Assembly (NCBI GenBank): GCA_025667525.1
Contig: CM046878.1
Location: 101,633,237-101,697,236, forward strand
Reading direction: 5' to 3'
Length of the DNA: 64,000 nucleotides
From: Glebionis coronaria
Lineage: Eukaryota > Streptophyta > Magnoliopsida > Asterales > Asteraceae
The notes under the pieces: model-generated
Databases searched by the model: none
Told to the model about the DNA's origin: nothing
What the model saw: only the letters and a program-made list of their open reading frames with translations
Shown here: positions 33,665 through 45,563 of the stretch, piece after piece
Layout of the letters: each line of letters starts with the position of its first letter
How positions within the stretch are numbered: the first letter of the stretch is position 1
Position numbers and translations under genes: made by a program

Positions 33665-35142
33665 GTGATGGTCACTCAAGATCAAATCGTCCTACTTTGC
33701 TTTCACACGCCCCTTGATCATTCTTTTGATCATTACTTGACTATTTGCTTGTTCTTGGCATCCTTGCCTTGACACTTGTTTGTTGTTTGTGATTCTTTTC
33801 CTTTATCCTCTCAAACCTTCATTGCTTGGATACTTGACTCACTATGGTGATGTAGAGTGAGTTAGTAGTAGCTTAAAGTATCAAGCATGATATCCATGGT
33901 TTGCACCCATACGGTTAGTAGGCCCTTTGTGGGAGAGAAAGTGAATTAATAACTTGCTCATATTTTTGTTTAGACTAAGACTATTATTGAAAGTGATCTT
34001 AGTCTATGCATCAACATTTGCTTTGTGATTATTCATTACCAAAGCCGTTTAACACTTCGCCAGAAAGGCACGTCTTAAACCACTATATATGACACAAGCT
34101 CTTCGTATCCATGATTTGAAGATTGTCATTAACCCCTTGAGCATTGATCTTAGTCTTGATTCACTTCCCTTGACTTCTCTCCACTTTTCGTTTTTGCTAC
34201 GAGTAGTCGTTTGTCCGTTTTGGTTCTTTTCGATCTCGATTCAACTCGTAATCCTTCATTAAGGCATATTGCTTAGTGTTATGATGATCCAATGATATTC
34301 TAAAAGGTTTAAGATTTATTTTTAAGTATTTTAGAAAACTTGGTTTTCAAAATTTTGGCATATTTCATTGATAAAAACCAGCCTCTGTAGGCGGTTCTTT
34401 ATCTCTGGCGGCTCAAACCCGCGGTACCTTATCGATAAGGAACCGCGGGGAGTAAAGCTTGTCAGAGCGCCAGTTTATTAAAATAATCTTTTTCAAACCA
34501 AACCCTCTCTCTCCCAAAAACACACAGCCGACGGGTTTTACCTTTTCCACCATTGTTGAAGCTTCAAAAACCTTCAATCACTCAAATTAATTGATTCCAA
34601 GTTGTGGGTTTCACTCATCCTTCATCAAACATCAATTAATTGTAAGTATTTTCTTTCTATTTCATCTATTTTGTTCTAGGGTTCATCCTTTCATAATTGG
34701 GGATTTTTAAAATTGAAATTGAATTAGAACCTTAATAGGAATATGGGTTGACATGGTTATCTTACTATGATTCCTTACGTTCATATTCATTAAGATTTCA
34801 CTAAAACCCACTTGTAGAAGAAATCCGAATTTTGGCTAAATGATTTTGGTTAAAAGATGGAATTGAGATGAACCCATGAACAAATAGGTAGTTGTATTGT
34901 TAATGCTTACCTAAAAACCTTGTTTTGAAAAACCAATGTTCTAGTCCATTGTTGATCCAACATAGTTCATATGTTCCTGGTTAATAATGGAATACGTACA
35001 TTGTGAACATGAGAATGATATGGATTCAATCCTTTGTTTGTCAAGAAATTTATATAACACATTCTCATATTTTGATTTTTGATTTTATTTTTCATATGAG
35101 TGATTGGAAAAATATTTTCTTGTGTTTATTTAGGTACTAATC
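33665..35142 (+). other. LARD-1 leader
   Basis: No gene. It contains a 26-nt segment (33680-33705) found identically in the Athila element at 45090-45115. Module P2 lies at 34390-34449. A TTCAAGT...ATTAATTG region follows; downstream of about 34790 it is alignable with the truncated edge of LARD-2. Confidence 0.7.
34390..34449 (+). promoter_or_regulatory. Double-hairpin module P2 (upstream of ORF-A)
   Basis: The inner arms CGCGGTACCTTATC and GATAAGGAACCGCG (34420-34447) form a 28-bp palindrome with one mismatched pair. An outer GGCGGTTCTTTATC remains on the 5' side. Confidence 0.82.
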
Positions 35143-36192
35143 ATGCCTTCACAATACCAAAAGGATCATCAACTCACCAAACAGTATATGCCTAACCTTT
35201 CCGACTTTTGTCACTCAACTCACCTCGCCCATACTTATTCCTCCCTTCAATCTCGTTGTTTTCATGAGGGTAGAGTTGTCCAAAAGGATATTAAGGATTA
35301 TGTCTACATCAAGTCTATGTTTGAAAACATTGGATTTGATTGTTTGTTGAACATTAAGGAAGACATCTATCCTCGATTCCTATTGGAGTTCTTTAGCACA
35401 TACTCCGTCATTGAAAACAATGATGGAATATTTGTTAGGTTCATCTTGAACGGTCAACTCATACAATACTCTCTCGAAGTCTTCGGTCAAATTCTTGATG
35501 TCCCATTTGTAGGCACTTGTCGCTTCACGGATAAATGAAAGCTTAGTGCTCTCCTTGAATCCAACAATTGTCCTCCAAATGATCATGAGGAAATTGATCT
35601 TGACTACATTGTTAACATTGTCTCCAAAAAGCGTAATCGACCCGTTAAAATAAGACTTCATACTAAAGTACGTTCGGTGAAACGTCATGAGGTTCTCTTA
35701 AGCGACCTTAATGATAATATGGTCCAATGGACCAATATCCTTAGGGAAAATGTGTTTTGTCTTGGTGGAAACCAGGATCATGTTCCGGCGTGTTTAGTGC
35801 ATATGTTATTTTGCATCTTTACCAACACCAATTACTATTTGGCATATTTTATCGCTCAACGGATCAATTATGCTATTCACAAGCCTAAAAAAAACCTCCC
35901 TTACGCAATGCTTACCACTCGCCTTTTTAATAGGGTTGGCCGTGATTTTCCAAATCTTGATCTTTCTCATTTTCAACCGATCAAACGGGTTATGCTACAA
36001 ATTCAAGAGGTATATAAGAGAAAGACAAGATGTGATCGTAAATCCGACCAACAAGAGTCCAATGATGAGGACATGGACATGCCAACAAGTGATGGTGATG
36101 GCATTGGCACAAGTGCTCCCATTGACTCTTCGAGTACTTCTCACCACTCCACAAACTCATTCGTGGACGATTTAGATGACATTGTTTCCCCT
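35143..36192 (+). pseudogene. LARD-1 ORF-A, part before the Athila insertion
   Basis: Starts MPSQYQKDHQLTKQYMP at the same place as the LARD-2 copy. Order of landmarks: SLQSRCFHEGRVVQKDIKDY, IGFDCLLNIKEDIYPRFLLEFFSTYS, GQLIQYSLEVFGQ, an in-frame TGA at 35536-35538, then RENVFCLGGNQDHVPACL, a hydrophobic LFCIFTNTNYYLAYFI stretch and an acidic DEDMDMPTSDGDG linker. The frame reaches 36192, where the Athila element begins, and resumes at 47117. No enzymatic motif was recognised. It resembles uncharacterised Asteraceae transposon proteins (from memory). Broken by one nonsense codon and one insertion. Confidence 0.8.
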
Positions 36193-36636
36193 TGATAGGT
36201 GTGTAAACACCCATCCTTTTACCACTTAATTCGGGCTAAAACAAGACCAAAACACGTATTTAATATCATTTGTTTGGAATTATGCGTGGTTTTTGTGTTT
36301 ATTGTGTTTTCAGAGCTAACCGGATGAATGTTAAAGAAAACATGGATTGCACGGGTTTTATCAAGGAAAAAGACTCAAGATAAAGTCTATTGTCCAAGAG
36401 ATGCAAAAGAATTGAAGTCACTAGGCCTATTCAAAGATTTATCGAAGAAAAGGACTAAAGACGGAAGATTTTCATAAGTCGAAGAAACTCAAGTCTATTT
36501 AACGAAGAAATTAAAAGACGAGTTGGATTTAATCAACAACAAATCCCGAATCAGAATCGAAAACGTCAACTTTTCTGAAAAGACGAGAAGACAAGAAGAA
36601 AGGGAGAAAGCCCACTCACCAACCAACCACTAGGAG

Positions 36637-36645
36637 TATAAATAG
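36637..36645 (+). promoter_or_regulatory. TATA box of the Athila 5' LTR
   Basis: TATAAATAG in a region of otherwise mixed composition, 445 bp into the LTR. It is repeated at the equivalent place in the 3' LTR (about 46008-46016). Confidence 0.65.
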
Positions 36646-37059
36646 AAACTCCCTTCACACATTAGGGAGTTAGTTTTTTATTTTTTCCTTTTTTCCCAGT
36701 TCTTTTGTTCGTCTCATCACCAACTCCATTAGGGAGTTTGGTGATTTTCATCTTTTTCTTTTAATCTTGTAATCTTTAATCAATACTCTTGTTACTTTTC
36801 CCTTAATCAATCCATTCCATCTTTTCATTAATCTTGTTCTTCATCATCTCTTTTTGCAAGTTCTTAAGTTTTTATTTGATTCAAGTTTGATCTTAAAAAG
36901 TTGTTGATTTAGTGTTTTTATTAGTGGGATTTGTTCCTTATGGTATGTTAATGATTATTGGTTAGTTTGGTTAAACCTTTTTGAGTATTTGATTTGATTT
37001 TGGATTTTTGATTGAGTTCCCAGTTCGTGTCTGCTGCTACTGTTCTTCAACCCCAGGTT

Positions 37060-37505
37060 TTCCGAATAGACCATTTTGTGTTCCCTTATTCGGAACTTTT
37101 CAATTATTCCGAATAGGGGTGTTCTCGTTTCCTTATTCGGAACTTTTATAATTTTCCGCATAGCTTTATTTTGTTTCCCTATTCGGAACATTTTTCCGAA
37201 TAGACATTATTTTCCGAACAGTATTATTTTTCCGAATAGCCTTATTTTTATATTATTCCGAATAGCCATATTTCTGTTTCCCTATTCGGAGCATTTTCCG
37301 AATAGCTTTAATATTCAGAATAGCAATTTTAATTTTCCCTTATTCGGAATATTTTCCGAATAGCCTTGTTTTTCCGAATAGCATAATATTCCGAGTAGGG
37401 GTTACTTTCCGCATAGACTGGTTTTTCCGAGTAGAGCAATTTTTCCGCATAGAGCTTTTTCCGAATCATACAATTTATTCCGCATAGAGCAACATTCCGC
37501 ATAAG
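37060..37505. repeat. TTCCGAATAG array in the Athila 5' LTR, both orientations
   Basis: Forward TTCCGAATAG or variants (TTCCGCATAG, TTCCGAGTAG) at 37060, 37107, 37154, 37194, 37212, 37230, 37256, 37296, 37354, 37372, 37389, 37407, 37425, 37443, 37459, 37478 and 37495. Reverse copies (CTATTCGGAA or TTATTCGGAA) lie at 37086, 37133, 37179, 37282 and 37340. Several forward copies pair with a reverse copy about 15-17 bp on, giving hairpins. The same array occurs in the 3' LTR at about 46431-46876. The decamer is the one arrayed in element E. Confidence 0.93.
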
Positions 37506-37742
37506 GGTTATTTTCAGCATAGGGCATTTTTCAGTAAGAGTATTTTTCTGCCTTATCATTTAACTGCTTTTATCTACTGTTTCCAGCTTTAATCTTTAAT
37601 CTTTTATTCACTTATCTGTTTAATAGACTAGAAAACCAAATCCACTTTTGGTCACCAAGAACAAATCATTCCACTTTTAACTGAGATCAATTCGAGAGGA
37701 TTCCGAGAAAAAATCTGAACCTAGCAAAACCCGAGTATCAAA

Positions 37743-37757
37743 TGGCGCCGCTGCCGG
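37743..37757 (+). other. Primer-binding site of the Athila element
   Basis: TGGCGCCGCTGCCGG, two bases after the 5' LTR. This site type is characteristic of Athila/Tat gypsy elements. Confidence 0.85.
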
Positions 37758-37953
37758 CTCCTCTCGTTAAGATCAAAAGTTTTTTGTAGAACTTGGATTT
37801 TGGGATCCGTTCCCCGTGAACGTTACTTTTTTACAAAACTTTTCAAAAACAACTAAAAAATACAAAATTTTCAAAAATCCTAAAAAGTAAAAAAACAATA
37901 AAAACCAAAAATATTTTTGCTTTGTCTTTCTTTGTTCATTCTTTTGCAGGTGT

Positions 37954-40900
37954 ATGCGCACTCGATCCACGTCTTATCAAGAGCCCGAGCCTCTCGATAA
38001 CTTAGACATGGCTGGTGTACAAAACAACAATAACATACCACCTCCGAACAACAATAATAACAACAACAACCCGCCTTTCAACAACATGAATAACAACAAC
38101 AATGAGCCCCTTCCGGATAATCGCCCAATGATTGAACTGCTGCAAGCTCATGTTGATGGCAATACGGATCCAATTGTTATACCACCAATTGCCGCCAACA
38201 ATTTCGAGCTCAAGTCAGGCTTTATCCAGATGGTCTCCGCTCAGCCATTCTTGGGACGAACCATTGATGACCCACATGACCATATCAAGAGATTTCTACA
38301 ACTCACCAACACGGTCAAATTCAATGGAGTTCCACAGGAGGTCATAAGGTTACAACTTTTTCCCTTTTCTTTAGAGGGACAAGCCCGGCATTGGCTTGCT
38401 AAGGAACCGCCACAGATGCTTCTCTCGTGGACGGATTTGGAAACAAAGTTCATTAACTACTTTTTTCCACCCTCTCGTACTACCGCTTTGCGGAATGAGA
38501 TTATAAACTTTGAACAAAAGTACGATGAGTCATTCAGTGAATCTTGGGATCGTTTTAAAGATCTTTTAAGAAAATGCCCACAACATGGTTTTACCAAAGT
38601 ACATCAAATTAATACTTTTTACAATGGTTTAAGCATGAGTGACCAAGATTCACTGAATAGTGCCTCAGGGGGTAGTTTATTGGCTAAGACTTCCAATGCT
38701 GCTTGGGATATCATTGAGAACAAGTCTCGTGTGCAAACCAAGAGCGTTAGGACCAATGTTGCTAGTGCTAGCACTAATGACAGCGACAAGCGATTAGACA
38801 AAATCACCACGCTTCTTGAATCGCTTGTCACACATACCGTCAGCAACAACAACAGCAACAACGCTAAAAACGCACAAGTCAACGCTGTCAGCCAACCTTG
38901 TGAGATATGCGGTGGTCCCCACTCCTACACAACTTGTACCGCCACCCAAGATTACCCTGCTGAGAATGTGAATGCGGCATATGGCACCTACCAACAACCC
39001 GCTTATCAAGCAAAACCTCAAGGTGACCGTAACTTGCTTAGCTATCGCAGCAACAACTATCTTTCACCACCTGGCTTTCCTCCTTCCAACCCAAACCAAC
39101 AACAAAACCTTAATCGCCCTCCTCAACAACAACAACAACCTCGTCAACCATACATCCCACCTCACAAGCAGCAACAACCACCTCAAAGAAACAATCAAGT
39201 CTACCAACAACCTGCTTACCAACCACCTGCATACAATGCTCCTCCCAACCAACCCACCGCTCTTCACCAAGAAGTGGAAACTTATATGAGGACTAACGAT
39301 GCGATAGTGGGAAATCTTCAGAGAGAAGTGCTCAACCTGAAAGCCGATTTGGTAAAGCAAGGAAATGATTTGAGAGCCGATATGCGAAACACGTTGGATA
39401 GTCAGACGAATGACTTGAGGAACATGATGGCTAGTTTCTTCCAAAGTAGTCAACCCTCTTCTTCGGGTACTCTTCCGAGTAACACCGTTGCAAACCCAAG
39501 AGGGGAGATGAAAGCAATCACTACTCGAAGTGGTAAAGGTACCAAGGAACCCGAGCTTCCTATGCCTCCACCGGTGGTTGTGACTAAGGAGAACGAGTCG
39601 CCTGCTCCTATTCCTCCTCCTTCTCCTTCCCAAATTTCCCCACCTCTTCATTCTACCCCTCCTCCACCCGTGGTTGTGAGTGACCCTATTCCCCTAAAGC
39701 CTTCCTCTTCTTCCAATATACCTTATCCTTCAAGGTTGAGGAAAGAGAAGCAAAAGAGCAAGGATGATATTCAGGTTTCTAACTTTCTGAAAATGTTTAA
39801 ACAACTGAATTTTAATATCTCCTTCGCTGAGGCTCTCGCTCACATGCCCAAGTATGCTAAAATGTTTAAAGATCTTTTGAGCGACAAGGAAAAGCTCCTC
39901 GACATTGCCAACACCCAACTTAATGAGAACTGCTCTGCAGTGCTCTTAAGGAAATTGCCAACCAAGCTTGGTGATCCGGGTCGTTTTCTTATCCCTTGCA
40001 ATTTCCCGGGAGTAGAGAATTGCATGGCCCTAGCCGATCTAGGTGCCAGTATTAATCTCATGCCTCTAAGTGTTTGGAAGCAATTATCTCTCCCAGAGCT
40101 AGTCCCCACTAAAATGACTTTGGAATTGGCCAACCGTACGGTTGCTTATCCAGTGGGGATAGCCGAAGATGTTATTGTAGGAGTCGACAAATTCACCTTT
40201 CCTGCTGATTTTGTTGTCGTCGACTACGAGATGGACCCCCGTGTGCCACTTATTGTTGGTCGTCCATTCCTTAGGACCGGTCGCACTCTCATTGATGTTG
40301 AAGCCGGAGAGCTTATCATGAGAGTGGGTGACGACAAAGTAGTCTTCAACATGGGAAAATTGTCTAAACAGCCTTATTCATATGAGAGCGTTAATTGTAT
40401 TGACGTTCTCGATGAGGCTTGTGAAGAACACTTTAATGATGCTTGCAAAAGTATTCCTACCTCTCTTCCCACTGTTGAGACCGTGTCCTCTATTGATTCA
40501 TCGTTGTCTCTATTTGGAGATAGTGATTTATTCTGGAACAATCTTGAAGCTACCATGGGAGATGCGAATTTAGCTACTAATGATTCTCCCACCGAGGGGG
40601 ATGAAGACATGAGTTTCTTTGACAATCTTCTCACCGAAGACAATCCTTCGCCTCCATCTCCCACGGTTATTGCTATCGATGCCACGACTTTGAAAACGCC
40701 TCCCGTCGAAAATCCTCCGGATTTGGAACTTAAGGAGCTGCCGCCTCATCTCGAGTACGTGTTCCTTGACGACAACAAGAAGTCACCCGTCATTATTGCG
40801 AAGGATTTGAAAGATGAAGAGAAGACTCGCCTCGTCGCCGTGCTGAAGGATCATAAGAAGGCTATCGCTTGGAAGATTTCCGATATTCGTGGAATTGATC

Positions 40901-43632
40901 CTCACTTCTGCACACACAAAATTCTCATGGAGGACGACTTCAAGCCCACTATTCAAAGCCAACGAAGGGTGAATCCAAAAATACATGAAGTCATCAAAAC
41001 AGAGGTTATCAAACTTCTTGATGCGGGTATGATTTACCCTATTTCGGATTCCCCGTGGGTTAGTCCAATCCATTGTGTGCCCAAGAAGGGCGGAATAACC
41101 GTTGTTCCCAATGAACACAACGAGTTGATTCCCACTCGTCTCGTTACTGGGTGGAGAGTTTGTATAGACTACCGCAAACTCAATGATGCCACGAGAAAGG
41201 ATCATTTCCCTCTACCTTTCATGGACCAAATGCTTGAACGATTAGCCGGTAATGAATATTACTGCTTTCTTGATGGTTTCTCGGGTTATTTTCAGATACC
41301 CATCGATCCCCAAGATCAAGAGAAGACTACATTCACTTGTCCCTATGGCACTTTCGCTTACAAAAGAATGCCTTTTGGCTTATGTAATGCGCCCGGGACT
41401 TTCCAAAGGTGTATGTTAGCTATCTTCCATGACATGGTTGAACAAACCATGGAAGTCTTCATGGATGATTTCTCGGTCTTCGGGGACTCCTTCTCTGCTT
41501 GCCTTGCCAATTTAGAACGTATGCTAAAGCGGTGCGAAGACACTCGCCTTGTTCTAAATTGGGAAAAATGCCATTTTATGGTAAAAGAAGGCATCGTGCT
41601 TGGACATAAGATTTCGAAAGCCGGTCTTGAAGTTGACCGTGCTAAAGTTGATGTAATCGCTAAGTTGCCTCCACCTTCAACTGTGAAGGGTGTGAGAAGT
41701 TTTCTGGGTCATGCGGGCTTCTATCGTCGATTCATCAAAGATTTTTCTCAAATCGCTCGCCCGATGACCCACCTCTTGGAAAAAGATACTCCTTTTATCT
41801 TTTCCAACGAGTGCCTTGAAGCCTTTAACTCACTTAAGGATAAGCTAACTAAGGCACCCGTCTTGGTTACCCCTAATTGGGAGCTGCCCTTTGAGTTGAT
41901 GTGCGATGCTAGCGATTTTGCTATTGGAGCGGTTCTTGGACAAAGAGTGAACAAACACTTCCAACCGATCCACTACGCTAGCAAGACAATGACGGGGGCA
42001 CAATTGCATTATACGACAACTGAGAAAGAGCTTTTAGCTGTTGTCTATGCTTTTGAAAAATTCCGCCCCTATCTTGTCCTTTCCACCACCATTGTGTACA
42101 CCGATCATTCCGCGTTGAAGTACTTGTTGACAAAGCAAGATTCCAAACCAAGACTTCTTCGATGGGTTTTGCTGCTCCAGGAATTTAAAATCGACATCCG
42201 TGATAAAAAAGGAGCAGAAAACTTAGCCGCGGACCATCTTAGTAGACTTGAGGATCCATACCAAGGGGATCATCCGACCAAAGAAATCAATGATTCTTTT
42301 CCCTTGGAGACCTTAATGTCTATAAACTCGAAGCCGAATGAAACCCCGTGGTTTGCGGACTTTGCAAACTACTTGGCGGGTGGAATTCTCAAGGAAGGGT
42401 TGACGTCCCAGCAAAAGAAGAAGTTCTTCACCGACATTAAGACTTACTTTTGGGACGACCCTTACCTATTCAAACAATGTGCTGATCTGATAATTCGCCG
42501 ATGTGTTGATGGACCGGCAGCGTCGGACATCCTTGATGCTTGCCACAAAGGACCCACCGGTGGTCACTTTGGTCCCAACTACACTGCTAAGAAAGTGTTT
42601 GATTCGGGATTTTATTGGCCCTCCATATATCGTGATGCTCACAATATGGTTAAGCGATGTGATGTTTGCCAAAAGCAAGGCAAAATCACACATAAAGACG
42701 AGATGCCTCAGAATTTCATTCAAGAGTGTGAAATTTTTGATGTTTGGGGTATCGACTTTATGGGGCCATTCCCTTCATCTAAAGGAAACAAATACATCCT
42801 TGTAGCCGTTGACTACGTTTCAAAGTGGGTTGAAGCCAAAGCTTTGCCTACTAATGACGCAAGGGTGGTTTGTAACTTTTTGAAAGCTCTATTCGCTCAC
42901 TTCGGTGTGCCTCGTGCCATTATTAGTGATCGTGGTACTCATTTCTGCAATGACCAATTTGCTAGAGTCATGGCTAAGTACGGTGTAAACCATCGTCTTT
43001 CCACAGCCTACCACCCACAAACTAATGGCCAGGCTGAAATATCCAACCGAGGTCTTAAGCGAATTCTTGAAAGAACCGTGGGAGAGCATCGTGCCGCATG
43101 GGCTGATAAACTCGATGATGCTTTGTGGGCTTTCCGTACTGCTTACAAGACCCCGATCGGCTGTACGCCTTATCGTCTTGTGTACGGGAAAGCGTGCCAC
43201 CTCCCCATTGAGTTGGAACACAAGGCTTATTGGGCCTTGAAGTGGGCTAATTTTGATATAAACAAAGCCGGTGACCTACGCAAGATCCAACTCAATGAGC
43301 TGAATGAACTTCGGAATGAGGCTTATGAAAATTCTTTGATCTATAAGGAAAGAACTAAGCTCATTCACGACTCCAAGATCAAAAACCGAGAGTTCCATGT
43401 TGGAGACAAAGTCTTACTTTTTAACTCTCGATTAAAAATCTTTTCGGGCAAGCTCAAATCTCGTTGGTCCGGCCCATTCACCATCGCCCAAATTTTTCCA
43501 TATGGTACTCTCGAGCTCGCTCAATCTAATGGACCAAATTTTAAGGTGAATGGCCAACGAGTGAAGTTGTACTTTGGTGAGGACACCTCTCAGGAGGTGA
43601 TTCCATCCCTCACCACGTTCCCCATAAACTGA
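37954..43632 (+). CDS. Athila gag-pol polyprotein (1892 aa)
   Basis: Start codon within [16 protein letters not shown], 213 bp after the LTR. Order: Asn-rich N-terminus; gag capsid (retrotransposon gag domain, [14 protein letters not shown]...[16 protein letters not shown], about residues 110-240); a single zinc knuckle [13 protein letters not shown] from residue 316; a Gln/Pro-rich stretch; protease with D695 in [13 protein letters not shown] with [16 protein letters not shown] and the FMDDF active site at 1169-1173; RNase H from [13 protein letters not shown]; integrase with an H2C2 finger (CDVCQKQGK), D1601 (WGIDFMGPF), D1659 ([10 protein letters not shown]) and E1695 (D-X35-E). The LGAS-type protease and the absence of a chromodomain place it in the Athila/Tat branch. 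No stop or frameshift. It makes the virus-like particle proteins and enzymes of the element. Confidence 0.95.
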   Translation: MRTRSTSYQEPEPLDNLDMAGVQNNNNIPPPNNNNNNNNPPFNNMNNNNNEPLPDNRPMIELLQAHVDGNTDPIVIPPIAANNFELKSGFIQMVSAQPFLGRTIDDPHDHIKRFLQLTNTVKFNGVPQEVIRLQLFPFSLEGQARHWLAKEPPQMLLSWTDLETKFINYFFPPSRTTALRNEIINFEQKYDESFSESWDRFKDLLRKCPQHGFTKVHQINTFYNGLSMSDQDSLNSASGGSLLAKTSNAAWDIIENKSRVQTKSVRTNVASASTNDSDKRLDKITTLLESLVTHTVSNNNSNNAKNAQVNAVSQPCEICGGPHSYTTCTATQDYPAENVNAAYGTYQQPAYQAKPQGDRNLLSYRSNNYLSPPGFPPSNPNQQQNLNRPPQQQQQPRQPYIPPHKQQQPPQRNNQVYQQPAYQPPAYNAPPNQPTALHQEVETYMRTNDAIVGNLQREVLNLKADLVKQGNDLRADMRNTLDSQTNDLRNMMASFFQSSQPSSSGTLPSNTVANPRGEMKAITTRSGKGTKEPELPMPPPVVVTKENESPAPIPPPSPSQISPPLHSTPPPPVVVSDPIPLKPSSSSNIPYPSRLRKEKQKSKDDIQVSNFLKMFKQLNFNISFAEALAHMPKYAKMFKDLLSDKEKLLDIANTQLNENCSAVLLRKLPTKLGDPGRFLIPCNFPGVENCMALADLGASINLMPLSVWKQLSLPELVPTKMTLELANRTVAYPVGIAEDVIVGVDKFTFPADFVVVDYEMDPRVPLIVGRPFLRTGRTLIDVEAGELIMRVGDDKVVFNMGKLSKQPYSYESVNCIDVLDEACEEHFNDACKSIPTSLPTVETVSSIDSSLSLFGDSDLFWNNLEATMGDANLATNDSPTEGDEDMSFFDNLLTEDNPSPPSPTVIAIDATTLKTPPVENPPDLELKELPPHLEYVFLDDNKKSPVIIAKDLKDEEKTRLVAVLKDHKKAIAWKISDIRGIDPHFCTHKILMEDDFKPTIQSQRRVNPKIHEVIKTEVIKLLDAGMIYPISDSPWVSPIHCVPKKGGITVVPNEHNELIPTRLVTGWRVCIDYRKLNDATRKDHFPLPFMDQMLERLAGNEYYCFLDGFSGYFQIPIDPQDQEKTTFTCPYGTFAYKRMPFGLCNAPGTFQRCMLAIFHDMVEQTMEVFMDDFSVFGDSFSACLANLERMLKRCEDTRLVLNWEKCHFMVKEGIVLGHKISKAGLEVDRAKVDVIAKLPPPSTVKGVRSFLGHAGFYRRFIKDFSQIARPMTHLLEKDTPFIFSNECLEAFNSLKDKLTKAPVLVTPNWELPFELMCDASDFAIGAVLGQRVNKHFQPIHYASKTMTGAQLHYTTTEKELLAVVYAFEKFRPYLVLSTTIVYTDHSALKYLLTKQDSKPRLLRWVLLLQEFKIDIRDKKGAENLAADHLSRLEDPYQGDHPTKEINDSFPLETLMSINSKPNETPWFADFANYLAGGILKEGLTSQQKKKFFTDIKTYFWDDPYLFKQCADLIIRRCVDGPAASDILDACHKGPTGGHFGPNYTAKKVFDSGFYWPSIYRDAHNMVKRCDVCQKQGKITHKDEMPQNFIQECEIFDVWGIDFMGPFPSSKGNKYILVAVDYVSKWVEAKALPTNDARVVCNFLKALFAHFGVPRAIISDRGTHFCNDQFARVMAKYGVNHRLSTAYHPQTNGQAEISNRGLKRILERTVGEHRAAWADKLDDALWAFRTAYKTPIGCTPYRLVYGKACHLPIELEHKAYWALKWANFDINKAGDLRKIQLNELNELRNEAYENSLIYKERTKLIHDSKIKNREFHVGDKVLLFNSRLKIFSGKLKSRWSGPFTIAQIFPYGTLELAQSNGPNFKVNGQRVKLYFGEDTSQEVIPSLTTFPIN

Positions 43633-45548
43633 ATTTGGGTCGAGTCAGGCTCGTGACTCGGTTATCAAAAACAAGCGCTCCTCGGGAGGCAGCCTGAGTA
43701 TCTATCCCTTTAACCTCCTAAGTGTAGGGGAGGACCTATTTTGGTCGTTTGTGTTTGTGTGGTGATGTGCTTACAGGGATTACTGCAATCTTGGAAATCT
43801 TTGAAGAACCGTGCTCCCTTGTTATCCGAAATCCGGTTCTATCTCTTAACTATCGTGATTCAATTTTCTTCATTCTCACATTTGAAATTGATCACTTTAG
43901 TCGTCTCTTCCTTAACTTGAGTTAACCAACGTGCACAATGTCATAAGTGTAGGGGATACTTTTCCCACATGCTTAAACATTGAGGACAATGTTTATCTTA
44001 AGTGTAGGGGAGACTTCTATCGAAGTTTTAAGTGGACTTTTCCATGAAAATGCCTTCAATTAACCAGAAAATCCTATTTTTCAGCATTTTTCAAATTTTT
44101 TATTAACTTTGGCCATTTAGTTGTAATTTTTAAATTTTTATCGTTGCTTTCATATGTATATATTCCGCAATAAAGTCAAAAATATTAATAAATTGGTGTA
44201 GCTAGTTTAGATATCTTTGACATATTAGGCCCGTTGCGTTTATTTTGACTCAACCCGAATAGACTTATCCAAGTTTATTCTAGCTAGTATCCTTAACCAT
44301 GTAGACCCTTAATTGGTTTATTAGGCTAAGTGTCCACGAGTCTCATTACTTGAGATTTTAAATTGTGGAGGACGAGAAATGATAGAGTCAATTATAAGTC
44401 GGTATTCTTGCGCAAGCTCACTTGGTGTAATTATTTGCCTTTTCTCCCATCACTTGCTAATAATTTATCTGCAATAAGTAAGGTCTTACGATTTGAAAAG
44501 TTACTTAGCTTCTAGCCCAAGATCGTTTAAAAGTTGCTCGGTAATGATAAGAGTTCATAGCCAAGGCATAACTTATGAAGCGGGGCGCGAAGATTGGCGA
44601 GTCCGAAAAGGCCCTAACAAGGCATGAGGATTCAATTTTATTGCTGAAGATCCAAAGTGATGTGAAAAGCATTATTCCTAAAGTCAATATGAAGGATCAA
44701 GACTCACGACGAAAAGCAATCAACTCCCATAAAGATCATGGAGAAGTCTATCCGAAAAGACCCTAACAAGGTATGAGGATAAATAGATCCAAGTCCGAAA
44801 AGGAGGCGGGTCGTTGTATCTCAAAATCCCAAATAGAGATTGAAGAAATAATCATGAAGTCGTGGTCAACAAAGTTGGAGTACCCCTCAAAAGTCTCCAA
44901 GTGAAGAAACTCTATTATGATGAGAAGACCATTATCTCAAGAACGTCTCTCGAAGATATGAAGTATGAAGTACATGCCAAATATCGGCCCGAGAAAGGTC
45001 TCAAATCGTGAACCAAGTTATGCCAAGATATGAACTTTTTGATATCCCGAGAAGCAGTTTTAAGAGATTTTGTCCTTTAGCTAACTATTGATCAAATCGT
45101 CCTACTTTGCTTTCAGCCCTAATAAACTATCGAAATAAGTCCAAAAATGCATCTTCATGATCATTCTAAGACAAAAATAAAATATAAGAGATACACCTAG
45201 GAATAAGGGAGCTTAAGCATTTAATTAAGCCATGTGTGTAAGTGTTTGAATTGCTAACTTATAATAACAATGATCTCGTTTTTAAGCTTAGTTTGGGGAA
45301 CGTGAAACTTGAGGGTGATAAATCTTCGCAGCACCAAAGCCCTAATGTAAGTCATCGATTTCTCTACAAGTTATTTCCATGTAGCTATTTTCACGTGAAA
45401 ATGGTTTTCTATCCCTTTGTTATCTTTGAAGTTTTATTTCTTTAATTTTTGTTTAAGTAGAATTTTAAATAAGGCCAAGGTTGATTAATTATGAGAAAAG
45501 TGTAAGCTTGCTTTATCACTAAGCATTGCATGAGGGCATGGCAATGGT
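43633..45548 (+). other. Athila 3' non-coding region, env position
   Basis: No convincing gene. TAAGTGTAGGGGA, the word used as the real purine tract, also occurs at about 43719, 43944 and 43999. A CCGAAAAGG...CCTAACAAGG phrase is repeated at 44605-44625 and 44752-44772. The 26-nt segment shared with the LARD leader is at 45090-45115. Confidence 0.7.
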
Positions 45549-45563
45549 TAAGTGTAGGGGATT
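45549..45563 (+). other. Polypurine tract of the Athila element
   Basis: TAAGTGTAGGGGATT, immediately before the 3' LTR TGATAGG. Confidence 0.75.

Larger units (their letters stand above)
36193..37740 (+). repeat. 5' LTR of the Athila element
   Basis: Starts TGATAGGTGTG, ends CGAGTATCA. TATA box TATAAATAG at 36637-36645. The decamer array 37060-37505 lies downstream of it, so it is in the transcribed leader. Confidence 0.95.

Noticed and set aside
43633..45548. An env-like ORF in the Athila element
   Set aside because: Only short frames of under 70 codons occur, without a signal peptide or membrane segment.
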